A DNA stretch of 64,000 nt from assembly GCA_946811695.1 (NCBI GenBank), contig OX328130.1, forward strand, positions 73,807,353 through 73,871,352, read 5' to 3'. Position 1 is the stretch's first letter. Each line of letters starts with the position of its first letter. The DNA comes from Gonocerus acuteangulatus (taxonomy: Eukaryota; Arthropoda; Insecta; Hemiptera; Coreidae). Below are positions 44,482-58,483 of the stretch, piece by piece. The notes below the pieces were generated by a model, which worked only from the letters and a program-made list of their open reading frames with translations, did not search any database and was not told where the DNA came from. The translations under genes were made by a program, and so were the position numbers.

Positions 44482-45685
44482 TGTAGTTTACCAGAAGTAT
44501 TCGGAGTAAGTTTTGCTTAAGGTTTTAAATTATTCGCTCAATAGATCTATACATACAATACATTGATAATATTAATCAATCATGTAAAAATCACGACAAA
44601 AAAGAAGAAGAAGAAAACAATAGTTGTTAAACGAAAACATTTTTCAAGAATGTCAAATATAAAACATTTAAAAATAAACGAATGGAAAAATAATGGACTT
44701 AATTTAAGTACAAGGATTATAAGAACCAGATGTAAGAGAATTACAGTAATTGAGAATAATTTAGATTTCCTCGATTTGGATTTTTTTTTTTTTTTGGTTT
44801 AATCCAAAAACTTTTTGAGTCCTCAATTTCAAAACAGTCTCTTCTTATTTTTCTGTTTTCTGTTCTGTCCACTTCATTATTGGAATTTGGATGCTTTTTT
44901 TTTTCTTTTGAATTATTTACAAGTTAAATATTGTAAAATAGAATCAAAAGGTTATGAACTCATGGGACTTTGTGTTTCAATTTGTTCTTGACTTTTTCTT
45001 CTGTCTTAATATTGAAGTAACAAGGATTCTGTAGAGTAATGTGAACTGATTAAGTTTTTTTTTTTTTTTTAAATGTTATCCGGAAAGAGAGAATTGTTAA
45101 ACAGGAAAAGGAGGATGAGACGGTGTACCCACCCGGCCTAGTGGATGGAGAGACTCTTTGTGCCCGTAGCTAATTCCGGGCGCGTCAGAAGGAAGGTCAC
45201 AAAGGAACACAAGATGAAAGGCAAAGAGAGAAAGACATGTTCCACTCTTGAATCTCAAACAGGTGTTTAAGGAACAGACCAGTCCCTAGTGACGTGCTTT
45301 AGCCTAGAGGGCGCTGGACTTCAAAGGCTCCACCGGATTGCTCTAGATTTTAGGCGGAAAATACAGGACATCAATGGGGAAAAAATACATTACCTCCGTG
45401 AGGATAATGCTCTAATGTTATCTCCTTTACTAGCAAATCCTATGGAGGTATTTCGACATTAGTTACAAAACAATACGTTTTCTCTGATTGTGATTAACTA
45501 TCTCAATCAGAGAACTATATAATTTATGGTTGTACTTGGCATATATCATTGAACAAGTCTAATTATATCACGAAGAGTGAGGGCGAATCACGAATTCCGG
45601 ATGACGGGAAATCGAAGTCAATGTTCTAAAAGCGCTTCAGGATAGCAAGGGCGAATTTTTACTCTATGGAATGCTGATTCAACAA
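44482..45685. other. Unassigned DNA
   Basis: No gene. CCCGGCCTAGTGGATGGAG near 45133 resembles a tRNA box A, but no convincing box B follows. Confidence 0.4.
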
Positions 45686-45918
45686 TCTTATTCTTCTGGT
45701 TTCTCGGCTTCTTTCTCCAGCGGTGTTGGTGTAATATTTCGCCCATCTCCTAATGGGCTTTATCAGACATTGGTCGTATTATCTTGAGGTAGACAGGAGC
45801 TATGATACCTCAAGATAATACGACCAACGTCTGATGAAGCCCATTAGAAGATGGGCGAAATATTACGGCCATGAAACTGACACCGCTGGAGAGAGAAGCC
45901 GAGAGACCAGAAGAATTA
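45686..45918. repeat. Fold-back element with hammerhead-like core
   Basis: Left arm TCTTCTGGTTTCTCGGCTTC, CTCCAGCGGTGTTGGTG...; right arm ...CACCGCTGGAGAGAGAAGCC, GAGAGACCAGAAGAATT. The centre is near AGGTAGACAGGAGCTATGATACCT. Arms of about 110 bp carry a few mismatches. Confidence 0.88.
45826..45868 (+). ncRNA. Hammerhead-ribozyme-like motif
   Basis: CGT, CTGATGA (45831-45837), stem II GCCCAT/ATGGGC with 6-nt loop, GAAA (45857-45860), TATT, ACG. Helix I is CGT/ACG, the triplet is ATT, and stem III is palindromic ATAT. The opposite arm has CTGATAA (broken). Confidence 0.45.
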
Positions 45919-46565
45919 AGCCCCAGCGAGGAAGCGTAAAGGAGAACAATCTTATTGAAAAGTATTCAATTGAAATTAAATGTGTTAATTACAATTTTTA
46001 CAAGTGACTTATGGGTAACAAAATGCTAGGAGGGACGTATCAGACCAAAGATTCACCCTTGAAATAATAAATTGAATTTTTCTTGATAATGCAGCTATTC
46101 ACTTATAAGCTTGACACCGTGAGAGAACTAAAGGCGAACCAGAGAAACAAGGCAAAGCGTCATGTTACCTATCATACATCATTATGAATCAGAAAATGAA
46201 ATAAAAAAAAATAAAAAAGTCGATTTTTCTGATTCGCCCTTACTCTTCCTAGGCCCTGATATTTGTTATATATTTTAAGGCCCTATATTCTCTTGGGCTT
46301 TGGTTAAGTTAATAAATATGAGAGAAAAGGTTGGCTGTCCAACATTCGAAATTTGGGAACAACGAATCTGTAGAAGCTGCGGATCTTCACTCGAAACGTG
46401 GCAGACACGTAAGGTAATTCCTGTTTTCACGAGGTGAACCAAATGTAGAGAGCAGCACTTCGTCGGTCTGAAATTGAAGTTACCCAAATTTCCAATGTTT
46501 TCCAACTACATCCAGCAGCAAGCTAGAGCAGAGGTGGGCTGAAGGGTTTATAAGGGCTGGCTTAC

Positions 46566-46795
46566 CTCTGACGCACCAAACGACATTTCGTGTTTTAAAA
46601 AAGGCTCCAACCTCTAACTCTTAACCTATTTCAATGCTTTTAAAAAAAAAATGAAAGCTAATCAAACTTATTACAACTCAGTCTTGCCAGATTTACCCTG
46701 TTTATTAAATTACCTGTAAATAATTCACGAACTTTTACAATTGAACATTAAATAATATTTCATTTTTCATCCAACTTAATATAAGCACTCATATC
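46566..46795 (+). repeat. Interspersed repeat, copy 2 (see 27547)
   Basis: AAACGACATTTCGTGTTTTA, TAAATAATTCACGAACTTTT and surrounding sequence match 27547-27790. Confidence 0.65.
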
Positions 46796-46837
46796 ATTGA
46801 AATTAAACATTCATAACCTGATTAGACTTGGGAAAAA

Positions 46838-47960
46838 AAAGTCCGACTCGCAGGAACTGCATCATCTTAGCGCGGTTCCGTTCTTATCTCTAGACTCATT
46901 TAAAATGATTAAAATAGAAGCTGTTATTATTTTGGGTCCACATTTCTAGAAAGCATGAATATTAGATAGTTAGCCGTCGAGGTGATAAGTAAAGATGGAA
47001 TGGTTGGGATTCGGCTAAAGAAACCTCAATACGATTTTTGTTAAAAAATCTATATTTAGGACGTTTTGGCTACTCATTGGTAGCGTTCGTCAGTAATGAA
47101 AGTGCCGGGAGGCAGAGGAGGACCAAAGTTGACAGTTCCATCTTTACTTTCCAGAAAGGTCTTATTTACGATCTTACCTGGATGGGTCCCCGCCCTAGGA
47201 AGGACCCCGCTAGGCAGTTGAAAAGCTATATCGTGGAAATCCATATCTCTAAGATTAAATTGTTTTTCTTATTTTTCTTAACCTGATTTATTATCAAATA
47301 CATTATCCAACTATAAGCAGTTAAAAAATAACAAGGAATAAAAACAGACAAAATCAATTACTTTAAAGGTTTAAGCACTTATTTCTCCGATTGACATCGT
47401 CTAATCAAAACTTTCATCAGAACCTTTTTTGTATAGCATTTAGTAAGCTTTCTAATGGTATCCTTCCGTTTACCAAGATTCTCAACCTTTTTCGAGATAT
47501 TAAGGAAAGTATACAAAGTTACCAAAACTTTTTATGTCTGGTTGAAAAATGAATGGTTTCATTCGTTTTCCTAGCCCAAGAAGCCTATAAAACGAGTGCT
47601 TACAAGCTTATGAACTCAAAAACGTAAGCGTTACGATTTTTTTGCGCGAATTTCGCCCCAAACGCCATCTTCCAGTGGACGGATTTTGCTGGTTAACGAA
47701 CTTGACCTTTCAAATTGGACGACGGATTTTTTTACCAAATTTCATCAAAATCGGACCATTCGTCGTCTACCTAGAGAGCGAACAGACAAATATGTATATA
47801 TATATGGAAGCTATTCGAATTTTCCTCCAAAAACCTTTGAATCGAAAAATCTTAACAAATTTGGTTACGTTTGGTGTTAAGGTTGCATTAAAAATATGTA
47901 TGAACAGAAATGAAAATTTTTGTGATTTTCTAAAACATCAAGAAAACTATGTTAAATAGT
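46838..47960 (+). mobile_element. T-related element, family T2, copy 1 (interrupted)
   Basis: 5' end AAAAGTCCGACTCGCAGGAA, CTGCATCATCTTAGCGCGGT parallels the T-element 5' end. Half of a fold-back unit lies at about 46998-47110. Then follow TTTCTCCGATTGACATCGTC, CCAAACGCCATCTTCCAGTG, AAATTTCATCAAAATCGGAC, GAACAGACAAATATG and a short TA tract. There is no known protein. Confidence 0.6.
47044..47092 (-). ncRNA. Degenerate hammerhead-like motif
   Basis: Minus strand CTGACGA, stem II GCTAC/GTAGC, then AAAACGTCC: the GAAA core is mutated to AAAA. Confidence 0.3.
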
Positions 47961-48037
47961 GATGCGCCGCCAATCGAAAGCTTGCTAAATTTTTTAGTTC
48001 TTAATTTGTTGTTGTTTATCTTAATTGCATTTATCAG

Positions 48038-50700
48038 TAAAAGTCCGACTCGCAGGAACTGCAGCATCTTAGCGCGGTTCCGTTCATGTCCCTAGTGCCA
48101 TTTGATAAGCTTAGAAAAGAAATAAACTTATTTTTTTTTATATTTCTCATGAAAATTGTCAAAATCCTCTCGAACATCTCGAATAAAAGTGATATTAAGG
48201 CGTCAGGGACACCGACAGTAGCTAAATTTTACACAGAAGCGGAAATTACAGAATCTGGCTCTCATTCTAAAGCAAAGGTCTATAAATCAATACAAAACAT
48301 GCCTAATAAAGCCTTTCTAGTGGATACAGAAGCATGGGCTTATATGAGGGGGGGGGCTGAGGGGGCTGCAGCCCCTCCCGAGTAGTATTCCATACCCTGG
48401 AAATGGTCTCAGCCCCCCCCCCCGAAATTTTTTTTATATACGCCCATGTACAGAAGGATCAAGAAGAAGTACACAAGATTGAGAAGAATACCCTGCCTAA
48501 TATAGCCTATATAGAATAATATGCCGAATAAAACCTATCTAGTTAATACACAAGGACAAATAAAAGTCTTGACGAATAACAAGTCAAGAAAAAAAACTTT
48601 ATTTAACAAAATAAAACAAAGTTTAGTTGCCCAACTAAAATAGAATAATATATCTAATTAAGTCTATGAAGTAGACACAAATGGACCAAAAACAAGTCTT
48701 GTGTAATATTGTTTTTTTTCTAATTAAATACTTTTTTTCAATATTTAGTATATAACCTTTGTTGAAAACTATTGATTGCTAATTGATGAATCGGTTTACA
48801 ACTAAGTAGTCTTTATGAATATTTAGTATATAACCTATTTTTGGATCTGTGTTTTTGGGGTGCTCTCCGCCTAGGCTTTGTATTTGTGTCGGCAGATACC
48901 TGGGGTATATTTACAGCTCTTGAGGATTAACTCTTAGCAGGTAAATTTCCTGCGGACCTTCTGCTTCTACGGGCATTGAACCGCAAGAAGTAATCCTCCG
49001 TCGTCGGTTCTTAACTATGCAGACTCGCTAATGTTATCCAATCTTAGATACATCGTATTTAAAATCCACAGCAAAAACACGACATTTCATCAGAATCCCC
49101 TGCTGAATAAAACTTATATAGAATAATATGCAAAATAAAGCCTATCTAGTGGATAAAAATAGAGGAAAAAAGCCGTTCGTGGTGGTAGAAAATCTTAAAA
49201 GTATTTCGCTCAGAAATCTCCGAAATATTGTCACTAATTTTACGTATCCTGTTTTATAGCCAAATAGATTTATATTCTATAATCAATAAGAAAAACCTAC
49301 TAACAATAAAAAACTATGGGTAACAGATGAAAATAGGGAATACCAAGAATAATTCTAAAGAACGAAATCAACAACAGTACTGTAATCTAGATATTCATAC
49401 GGCATCTTCGAATTCTAAGAAACAAAATATTGATTCTAATTATACGTATCCTGTTTTATTGACAAATACATTTGGCTACTATAAGCAATTAAAAACACTA
49501 GGGAATATGCCAAAGAACTCGGAGTAGGAGCCTCGACAGTTTCAAGACATTTGAAGGAAATCGACAAATCCAAAACTGACATTTCATACGGTACAGCCTG
49601 TTATATTTTTAACAATGAATTGCTTTTCTTATTTTAATTAATCTGTTTTATTGTCAAATACATTATCCTACTATAACCAATGAAAAAACAACAAGGAATA
49701 AAAACAAACAAGAAGAACCGTTCGAATAAACGAAATCAATTACTTCAAAGTTTAAGCACTTATTTCTCCGATTGACATAGCCTAATCAAAAATTGTTTCA
49801 GAATCTTTTTTGTAGGACATTTAGTAAGCTTTCGCATGGTAACCCTCCGTTTACCAATATTCCTAACCGTCTTCGAGATATCAGGGAATGTATACGAAGT
49901 TCCCAAAACATTTCATGTCTGTTAATAAAATATTTTATTCTAATCCTTCCTTAGCTCCAAACGTAACCGAAATTTTAACATATTAGTGTTGATGAAATTC
50001 AAACATGCAGAAAGTGTTTCAACTGAATCCCATAATTTTAAGTATCAAAATCAAAGACAAAAAGAACAGTTCGAATAAGCGAAATCAATTACTTTAAAGT
50101 TTTAAGCACTTATTTCTCCGATTGACATCGCCTAATCAAAACTTTCATTAGGACCTTTTTTGTAGAGCATTTAGTAAGCTTTCCAATGGTATTCTTCCGT
50201 TCCCCAAGATTCTTAACCTTTTTCGAGATATTAGGGAAAGTATACAAAGTTACCAAAACGTTTTAATGTCTGTTAATAAAATATTTTATTCTAACCCTTC
50301 CTTAACTCCAAACGCAACCAAAATTTCAACATATTAGTTTTAATGAAAGTAGAAGATGCAGTAAATGTTTCAACTGAATCCCATGATTCTAAGTACCCAA
50401 ACCAAAAACGGCATTAAAATTATTTTTTCAGTTTTCTCGAAAACGGTTAAAGCTATCGCCTTGAAAATGGTTTCATTCGTTTTCCTAGCCCAAGAAGCCT
50501 ATAAAACGAGTACTTACAAGCTTATGAACTCAAAAACTTAAGCGTTACGATTTTTGTTGTGCGAATTTCGCCCCAAACGCCATCTTCCAGTGGGCGGATT
50601 TTGCTGGTTAACGAACTTGACCTTTCAAATTGGACGACAGATTTTTGTACCAAATTTCATCAAAATCGGACAATCAGGGAAGCCAGAACAGACAAATATA

Positions 50701-50778
<78 letters not shown>

Positions 50779-50880
50779 AATTTGAACCACCGTTATTTTC
50801 GGTCTCTAGGGGTTCTGAAACGCGAAATTTTCTAGTCGGCACTTCCGGATTGTTTCATTGTATCAACCCTATAAGCGGGG
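48038..50880 (+). mobile_element. T-related element, family T2, copy 2
   Basis: Same 5' end AAAAGTCCGACTCGCAGGAA. The interior has two copies (49744-49930, 50094-50280) of a 180-bp segment also at 47380-47520. The 3' half from CCTAGCCCAAGAAGCCTATA to CAGACAAATA is as in copy 1, then (TA)n 50696-50776, then ACAAATTTGAACCACCGTTA, TTTTCGGTCTCTAGG. That order mirrors the T elements. No transposase. Confidence 0.6.
48290..49165. repeat. Degenerate dispersed tandem motif
   Basis: AATAAAGCCTATCTAGTGGATACA-like phrases recur at about 48307, 48530 and 49135, separated by unrelated sequence. A G/C-run pair around 48340-48425 (GGGGGGGCTGAGGGGGCTGC) recurs near 59940. Confidence 0.5.
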
Positions 50881-51239
50881 TTCCTCCCTATGGGGGAGGG
50901 AGGAACCGCGCTAAAAATCAAAATCTCATTTCAAAAATCATATTATTTCAATTAATCTTATTGTAGAATTAAGATAAATTTACGATTTGAAGATTTTTCC
51001 GTCTGATTTTTTCCAAGACTAATCATGATTATTATTTTATGCCACAATAAACAGGAAACTTACCGTAGCCAAGCGAAAAATAATCGCTCCTATGCATCGA
51101 CTTCCGTTATTATAACAAAAAATAATATCCAATAAGCAACCTTCTCAATTATTTATATTTTTCTAATGGGGAAATTTAAACTAAAAAAAACAAAAAAAAA
51201 AAAAAAACGTAGGGATTAAAAACGTTGGGAAACAAACAG

Positions 51240-51500
51240 AAACCGTTAAAAATAATAAAAGCGGCATTTTTAAATAGAGACCTTACTCTATTCGCTCTTA
51301 TCGTGACCATTAAAACATTTACTGAGACATCTCTGGAAGTGCCAACAGCGGTTGTCTTCTTCCATATTATGTATGTTTTTTCTTTTATTTTACTTTTACC
51401 GTTTTTGTCAAATTGTAAATAATATCTGCATCAACAAACTTGATCATTGTACTGTCTGTTGTGTGTTTGTAGAGATTTCAAATAAATAAATGAAGAAATA
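51240..51500 (+). mobile_element. Jockey-like LINE 3' UTR fragment (LINE F)
   Basis: Sense copy of the 3' UTR of LINE E: GAAGTGCCAACAGCGGTTGT, CTTCTTCCATATT, AATATCTGCATCAACAAACT, TGATCATTGTACTGT, then AAATAAATAAATGAAG. No coding part remains. Confidence 0.7.
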
Positions 51501-52471
51501 AAAAATAAAAAACTCTATTCACAATTACCGAATAGGTTTCGAGAAAATTAACCCTTTCTTTACCGTTGACTGCTTCAGCAGTCGAGTGCGGTTGGGCTTT
51601 GTGTACCGTTAACTTGTTTACCAGTCGGAGGAAAGACGCGGCCCTCATACCGTTGACTTCTCTAGCAGTCGAGAGCACCACGTATTTCTCACAGTCTTTC
51701 TATTCTCATTTCTAGCGTTACCGTAGCATACTTGTAGTCTACTGCCTATCACTAGAGCGTATTGGAATAACGTTTTTTTGGCCTTGTGAGCTATTCAGGC
51801 GTACCACGACTCGTTGCCCTCTCATTGCGTGTTCAAGGATCGGAAGTAAGGAACATGAACTAACTTTCTTCAAGAAATAATCGATAGTGAATATCATATA
51901 TGAAGTACTTCCATACATGTTCGTTCAATTTTGCAGTAGATTACAACAAGTTAGCCATAATCGTTTTCTCAAATTCTCCAATGCTTCCAACTCCAAGAAA
52001 AAAAGGATTTGGAAGGCAGTGGGGACAAATGGATCCGAGGAAAAGCCAAAAACCCGGACGTGGACAAATGACCTGGGATGAAGCTGACCCTTCAGAGGCA
52101 ACAGCCTATCGATATATAACCACCTCGATACCTCCATCAACCCATAACCTTCGTCAGCTAATGGACGGCTCCCAAGCTACGGGTAGTGAATATGTTAAGC
52201 TACTGTAGAGAACCTGTCACTCAGGATCTTCCCTAACGTATTAAGGAGATACGCCCACTTGTGTTCTCGACCCTTCATACATAAATGTTAACGGTATCAT
52301 TTTTTGCAGTACAGCATACAAATACAAATAGAATGCAAACCACATTTGGATGTGTCTTTTTTTAAATTTGATTTATCTTTATACAGACAATTCTCGATAA
52401 GTATTAAAAAAATGAAATGAGCACACATAGGCACAAATATGTAAAAAATAGAAAACAAAAGAAGATAAATA
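51501..52471. other. Unassigned DNA; one weak ORF
   Basis: 51540-51680 has an imperfect direct repeat around TACCGTTGACT(G/T)CT-CAGCAGTCGAG. The ORF 51900-52208 (MLPTPRKKGFGRQWGQMDPR within it) has no recognisable domain. Confidence 0.35.
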
Positions 52472-53352
52472 CAGTAGACTCCCTAATCGGGCGTCGTTTG
52501 AGCAGGTTTTGACCATGTCCAGTTTCACTTCCGGGTTCTCGAAATGGCTTCAGGGTCACTAAAATTACTCCTGGACAGTTTCCGGATGAATCTGGACAAC
52601 TTCGGACCACTTCCGGTTTCACTTCCGGGTTCTCAAAATGGCTTCCGGGTCACCAAAATTACTTCTGGACAGTTTCCGGATGAATCTGGCCAACTTCGGA
52701 CCACTTCCGGATTCACTTCTGGTTGCTTACAATTACTTCCGGATCACTGTCGGTTCACCTCCGGTCTATCATGAGTGCCTGGAAGGCCCTGGGGTACTTC
52801 CGGAAACGACCCAGGGATTAATATAGGACCGGAAGTAGCCTAGATTAAGGAGTGTCAGAGTGTGCCATTGTCTGTGAGTGGCCGGAAGTGAGCCAGATCG
52901 AACAGGAGTTACCCAGTGATAGGCAAGAGTCGACCGGAAGTAACCGAAATTGACATTCATGTGATCGGAAATCCTGTAGATTGAAGCGGAAGTGGAACAG
53001 GAGAGAGGTTGCTCAGAGCAGACCGGAAGTGAACTTTCAGATGACAAAATGTTGTAACTATAGCTTAAGCTATTAGCAATTACGATATTTTATAAATATA
53101 TTAGCGGTTAGCGCACTGCCGCCGCTAACCGCTAATTATTAGCGCTGGCTTTCTACAGTTTCGCTAAATTAGCGGAGAGGTATCAGCTTTTAGCGCGCGC
53201 TAACGTTTGCCCAACTCTGCAATGAAATGCTCCGGAAAAATGCCTGACTAGCTAGGAAGGGAAGATTTTCTAGGAACACATTCCTCTCGGAGACCGCCGG
53301 ATTAGAGAGAGAGCGACGGATAAGAGAACGCCGGATAAGGGAGAGTCTACTG
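52472..53352. mobile_element. Pogo/Tigger-like MITE with CCGGAAGT cluster
   Basis: Left CAGTAGACTCCCTAATCGGG; right end on the other strand CAGTAGACTCTCCCTTATCC. Flank is TA on the left and TG on the right, consistent with a decayed TA duplication. Inside, a 94-bp segment is duplicated (about 52520-52710). At least seven CTTCCGG words precede four CCGGAAGT words. Confidence 0.72.
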
Positions 53353-53420
53353 TGTATACTTATGTGCACAGAATCTGTTTCAGTAATTGTAAAATAATTC
53401 ATCTTTTCCACTCGGACATG

Positions 53421-54140
53421 TAAATAATTGATGTTCAAGGTTGTTACTAGTTTCTAAGAAGGTCCACAGAGGATTAAGTGCATTTATGGATTCCGTAATT
53501 GTAGGAGATTCTTTTCACACCAATTATTCATTAGGTTCGTCATAACTTACCTCATAGACCCAATAAATAATTGATGTTCAACGTTGTTACTGGTTTCTAA
53601 GAAGGTCCAAAGTGTATTAAGTGCATTTATGGATTCCGTAATTGTAGGAGACTCTTTTTCACCAATTATTCATTAGGTTCGTCATAACTTACCTCATAGA
53701 CCCAATAAATAATTGATGTTGAACGTTGTTACTGGTTTCTAAGAAGGTCCAAAGTGTATTAAGTGCATTTATGGATTCCGTAATTGTAGGAGACTCTTTT
53801 TCACCAATTATTCATTAGGTTCGTCATAACTTACCTCATAGACCCAATAAATAATTGATGTTCAACGTTGTTACTGGTTTCTAAGAAGGTCCAAAGTGTA
53901 TTAAGTGCATTTATGGATTCCGTAATTGTAGGAGACTCTTTTTCACCAATTATTCATTAGGTTCGTCATAACTTACCTCATAGACCCAATAAATAATTGA
54001 TGTTGAACGTTGTTACTGGTTTCTAAGAAGGTCCAAAGTGTATTAAGTGCATTTATGGATTCCGTAATTGTAGGAGACTCTTTTTCACCAATTATTCATT
54101 AGGTTCGTCATAACTTACCTCATAGACGCAATAAATAATT
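53421..54140 (+). repeat. 142-bp tandem repeat, about 5 copies
   Basis: Unit CCCAATAAATAATTGATGTT, CAACGTTGTTACTGGTTTCT, AAGAAGGTCCAAAGTGTATT, ... CTTACCTCATAGA. Period verified at 53559, 53701, 53843 and 53985. The first copy is more diverged. Confidence 0.95.
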
Positions 54141-54160
54141 ATAAAAGCGAATTTCATAAG

Positions 54161-54458
54161 AAATTATGTCCACTAAAGGCACTACTAGGAAATATCTGCA
54201 TCAAATTATGTCCACTAAAGGCACTACTAGGAAATATCTGCATCAAATTATGTCCACTAAAGGCACTACTAGGAAATATCTGCATCAAATTATGTCCACT
54301 AAAGGCACTACTAGGAAATATCTGCATCAAATTATGTCCACTAAAGGCACTACTAGGAAATATCTGCATCAAATTATGTCCACTAAAGGCACTACTAGGA
54401 AATATCTGCATCAAATTATGTCCACTAAAGGCACTACTAGGAAATATCTGCATCAAAT
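54161..54458 (+). repeat. 42-bp tandem repeat, 7 copies
   Basis: Unit ATTATGTCCACTAAAGGCAC, TACTAGGAAATATCTGCATC, AA. All copies are identical as far as I can read. It is open on both strands because 42 is divisible by 3. It starts about 20 bp after the 142-bp array. Confidence 0.96.
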
Positions 54459-54586
54459 TTTAGAACAAGACGCAACTGTAAAACGTTATCTTTACTTGTA
54501 TTTGTTGTTCTCGTCTCTGGAACACGTTAAATTACAATAATCGATATATGCGTAAATCAAAACTTACAAGAATTATTTTTTAAATA

Positions 54587-55464
54587 CAGTAAGACCTCCA
54601 TTATCCGGGACTCTATTATCCGGGATTCCAATTAACCGGGGTCTCGATGGGGGAATTCTTATTTTTATTCTTTCTTTAAATATTATGTACATACGGACAT
54701 ATTTATTGCATCATTTTTATTTTTATCAACTAAAGCATTTGATTTCATAATTATGTATTAAATATTTGTATGTATGTAATGACGATTATGTATATAAATA
54801 TGAATTTAAATTAATTACATACATTGTAAACTAAGGAATGGAAAAACAGCTCTGTTTTCGGATGAATGTGATGATTCCATATTTCTGGAAGCATCTTAAT
54901 TTATTTCATATTCTTGGAACTGAAATGTTTTCCCGTCTTTCTATGAATCCCCTACTGGACTGTTAGCCTACCAAGGAAATATTACCTCAGATGGGCTTCA
55001 ACTCTTCACTCGAGTACATAGGAATCCCGATTTCAGCAGAATTATCTTGTTACGGGCGATCAGAACAGATATAAGAAAATAATTATGTATCATTATTATT
55101 ATATTTATTTATCGCACCCCATCATTGGCGAAGTGCATTTTTTCGATACTTTTCAGTAGAGGGCGATGTAAAATAGGTTTAGTATAGTAATTATTATGTA
55201 TCAAAAAACGACAAAAAATTACTGACTTTCTCGACAAAAAAATTTAATTTGAACTTGAACAAATGATTAATTAATAAAACGTTTACATACAAATTTCTGA
55301 ATGCAAATAAGAATGTTTACATGGCATCTTGTACACAGTCATTCTTTATAACCTTTTAATCCAGCGCATTTAGTCAATAAAATATTGTGTTTCGATTATC
55401 CGGGGATTTCGATTATCCGTGGACCACCTCCCCGTCATTACCCCGGATAATGGAGGTCCTACTG
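54587..55464. mobile_element. Pogo/Tigger-like MITE with TA duplication
   Basis: Left CAGTAAGACCTCCATTATCC, right end on the other strand CAGTAGGACCTCCATTATCC (one mismatch). TA lies on both sides (54585-54586, 55465-55466). Internal ATTATCCGGG and GATTATCCG repeats near the ends. 878 bp, no transposase. Confidence 0.88.
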
Positions 55465-55689
55465 TATAAAAAGAAAAGAAAAAAAAGTTTTTTTAATTTG
55501 TACTTCTTTCGCTTATAACTCCGAAAGCATAACTTTCTATTATTAATAAATGTTTTCGAGAGTTGAACCAATTTAATATCTCCACTAATGTTCGACCCAT
55601 TTGAAGTCGGTACACGGCGGATTATGAGAAAAAAATTACATACTTAAATCTTTTCAATTTCGGTATCATTTTTTAGGTTTTTCTTTTTT

Positions 55690-55752
<63 letters not shown>
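55690..55752. repeat. Poly(T) tract, about 60 bp
   Basis: Nearly pure T. It may be the poly(A) tail of an antisense retrocopy, but no body is recognised. Confidence 0.9.
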
Positions 55753-55753
<1 letters not shown>

Positions 55754-56038
55754 GTGAGACGAATGAAACCTCTACTAATTCGTTATTATAATTATTTTGG
55801 AAAACAAATGGGTTTTAAGTTACGTAAAACAGCAATTATTCAATTTCAAGAAGACATATTTTACTTAATAGAGAGATGCATAATTATAAATAAATTTTTA
55901 AGTGCTGAGTCGAAAAAAGTAACAAACAATGTAATATTGTTAACCATTCCCAACGAATTCCTCTTTGTTATAATTTGCGCATAAATGGAATAAAGGTTAC
56001 AGTTATTAAGATATAGTTGATGGATCTCTTTGCTATTG

Positions 56039-56046
56039 TTCAGATA
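56039..56046. repeat. hAT MITE target duplication, left
   Basis: TTCAGATA, identical to 56330-56337. Confidence 0.88.
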
Positions 56047-56329
56047 CAGGCCCGCCACATCTCAGAGCCGGGCCCGGGACCAGATCACGGGTCCCTACTT
56101 CTCAGAGCCAGAATGAAAATTCTAGTACTTTGCTATAGGACTTTGGACATTTTAAAATTATTTTCATCTTGAGTTTTGAGCAAAATGAGAATAAAAGCCG
56201 ACAATCGGTGCTGCAAAGGTCACTTTCGGTACTTTTTTTCCAATTAGCGAGGATCGACCCGGGCCCCCACGGTGCCCGGGCCCGAGACAACTGTACCCGG
56301 TTGTCCCCCCCCCCCTTGTGGCGGCCCTG
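56047..56329. mobile_element. hAT-type MITE, 283 bp
   Basis: Left TIR CAGGCCCGCCAC, right CAGGGCCGCCAC on the other strand (11 of 12), followed by subterminal GC-rich sequence (GGGCCCGGG, GGTGCCCGGGCCCG). Perfect 8-bp duplication TTCAGATA. No ORF of its own. Confidence 0.9.
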
Positions 56330-56337
56330 TTCAGATA
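56330..56337. repeat. hAT MITE target duplication, right
   Basis: TTCAGATA. Confidence 0.88.
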
Positions 56338-56992
56338 CTTGGTAGCCCAAAATGTTTAACAACTGTCTGCAGAAAATAATAATGGTAAACTCATTTTTTG
56401 TAAAATAATCGCATCGCTTATTGACACCTTCATTTTATTAGGCTATTCACACATACGGCCGAATACGGCGATGAAATTTATAGGATAGGAACTTCAAAAC
56501 ATGTACTTGTAGGTAAAACTAAGCGGAGAGGATAGCTATGTACCGTTTTTTTCCCCCTACCCCAAATAAACTAAGGATAATTGAGTTCCATTACAAATAT
56601 TTTCACAACTAAAATGAACCAAGTTCATAGCACATTTTAGCAAACAAAACAGCTCTCTTAAACCCTACATATATACCTGAGATTTTCTCGGAAAAAACAA
56701 TTTTTCAGGAATGAAATAAGTGGAACAAAACATTGTTTTCTTTCCATTAAAAACTCTGAGATTTCTACACGGTTAACAAAAAGTTGTTTTGGGATCAGAA
56801 CTCGTTATAAAATGGATAAGCAGTATTCTACAAGTAATTAGGCATGAAAAAATGTTAGTTCAAACGGGATTGAACAGTTTCAGTGTAGGGGGTTTTCCCC
56901 CAGTGTGCGACGTTGGAAAGTTCATTCATTTTTTTTTTTTATAATAAAATTGAATTAACATTTTCCACGGAATTTTTCGATCTACGCATACC
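56338..56992. other. Unassigned DNA
   Basis: No gene or recognised repeat; T-run near 56930-56940. Confidence 0.4.
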
Positions 56993-57007
56993 TTAATTAA
57001 ATCGTTT

Positions 57008-58467
<1,460 letters not shown>

Positions 58468-58483
58468 TTAATTAAATCGTTTA

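Noticed and set aside
43529..44509. 169- and 146-residue ORFs of KALPTK repeats
   Set aside because: They exist because the satellite unit is 36 bp; no domain, start context or conservation beyond the DNA repeat.
45125..45195. tRNA gene candidate
   Set aside because: A box A-like word is present, but there is no box B, no T-arm pairing and no acceptor stem.
48900..49020. Antisense tRNA-like sequence near GGGCATTGAACCGC
   Set aside because: Box B is degenerate and the arms do not fold; cannot be separated from chance.
51887..52208. 102-residue ORF with a basic, Pro/Arg-rich middle
   Set aside because: No domain, no splice evidence and overlapping ORFs in other frames of similar length.
54154..54540. 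ORFs on both strands over the 42-bp repeat
   Set aside because: Both strands are open, as expected for any stop-free unit whose length is divisible by three.
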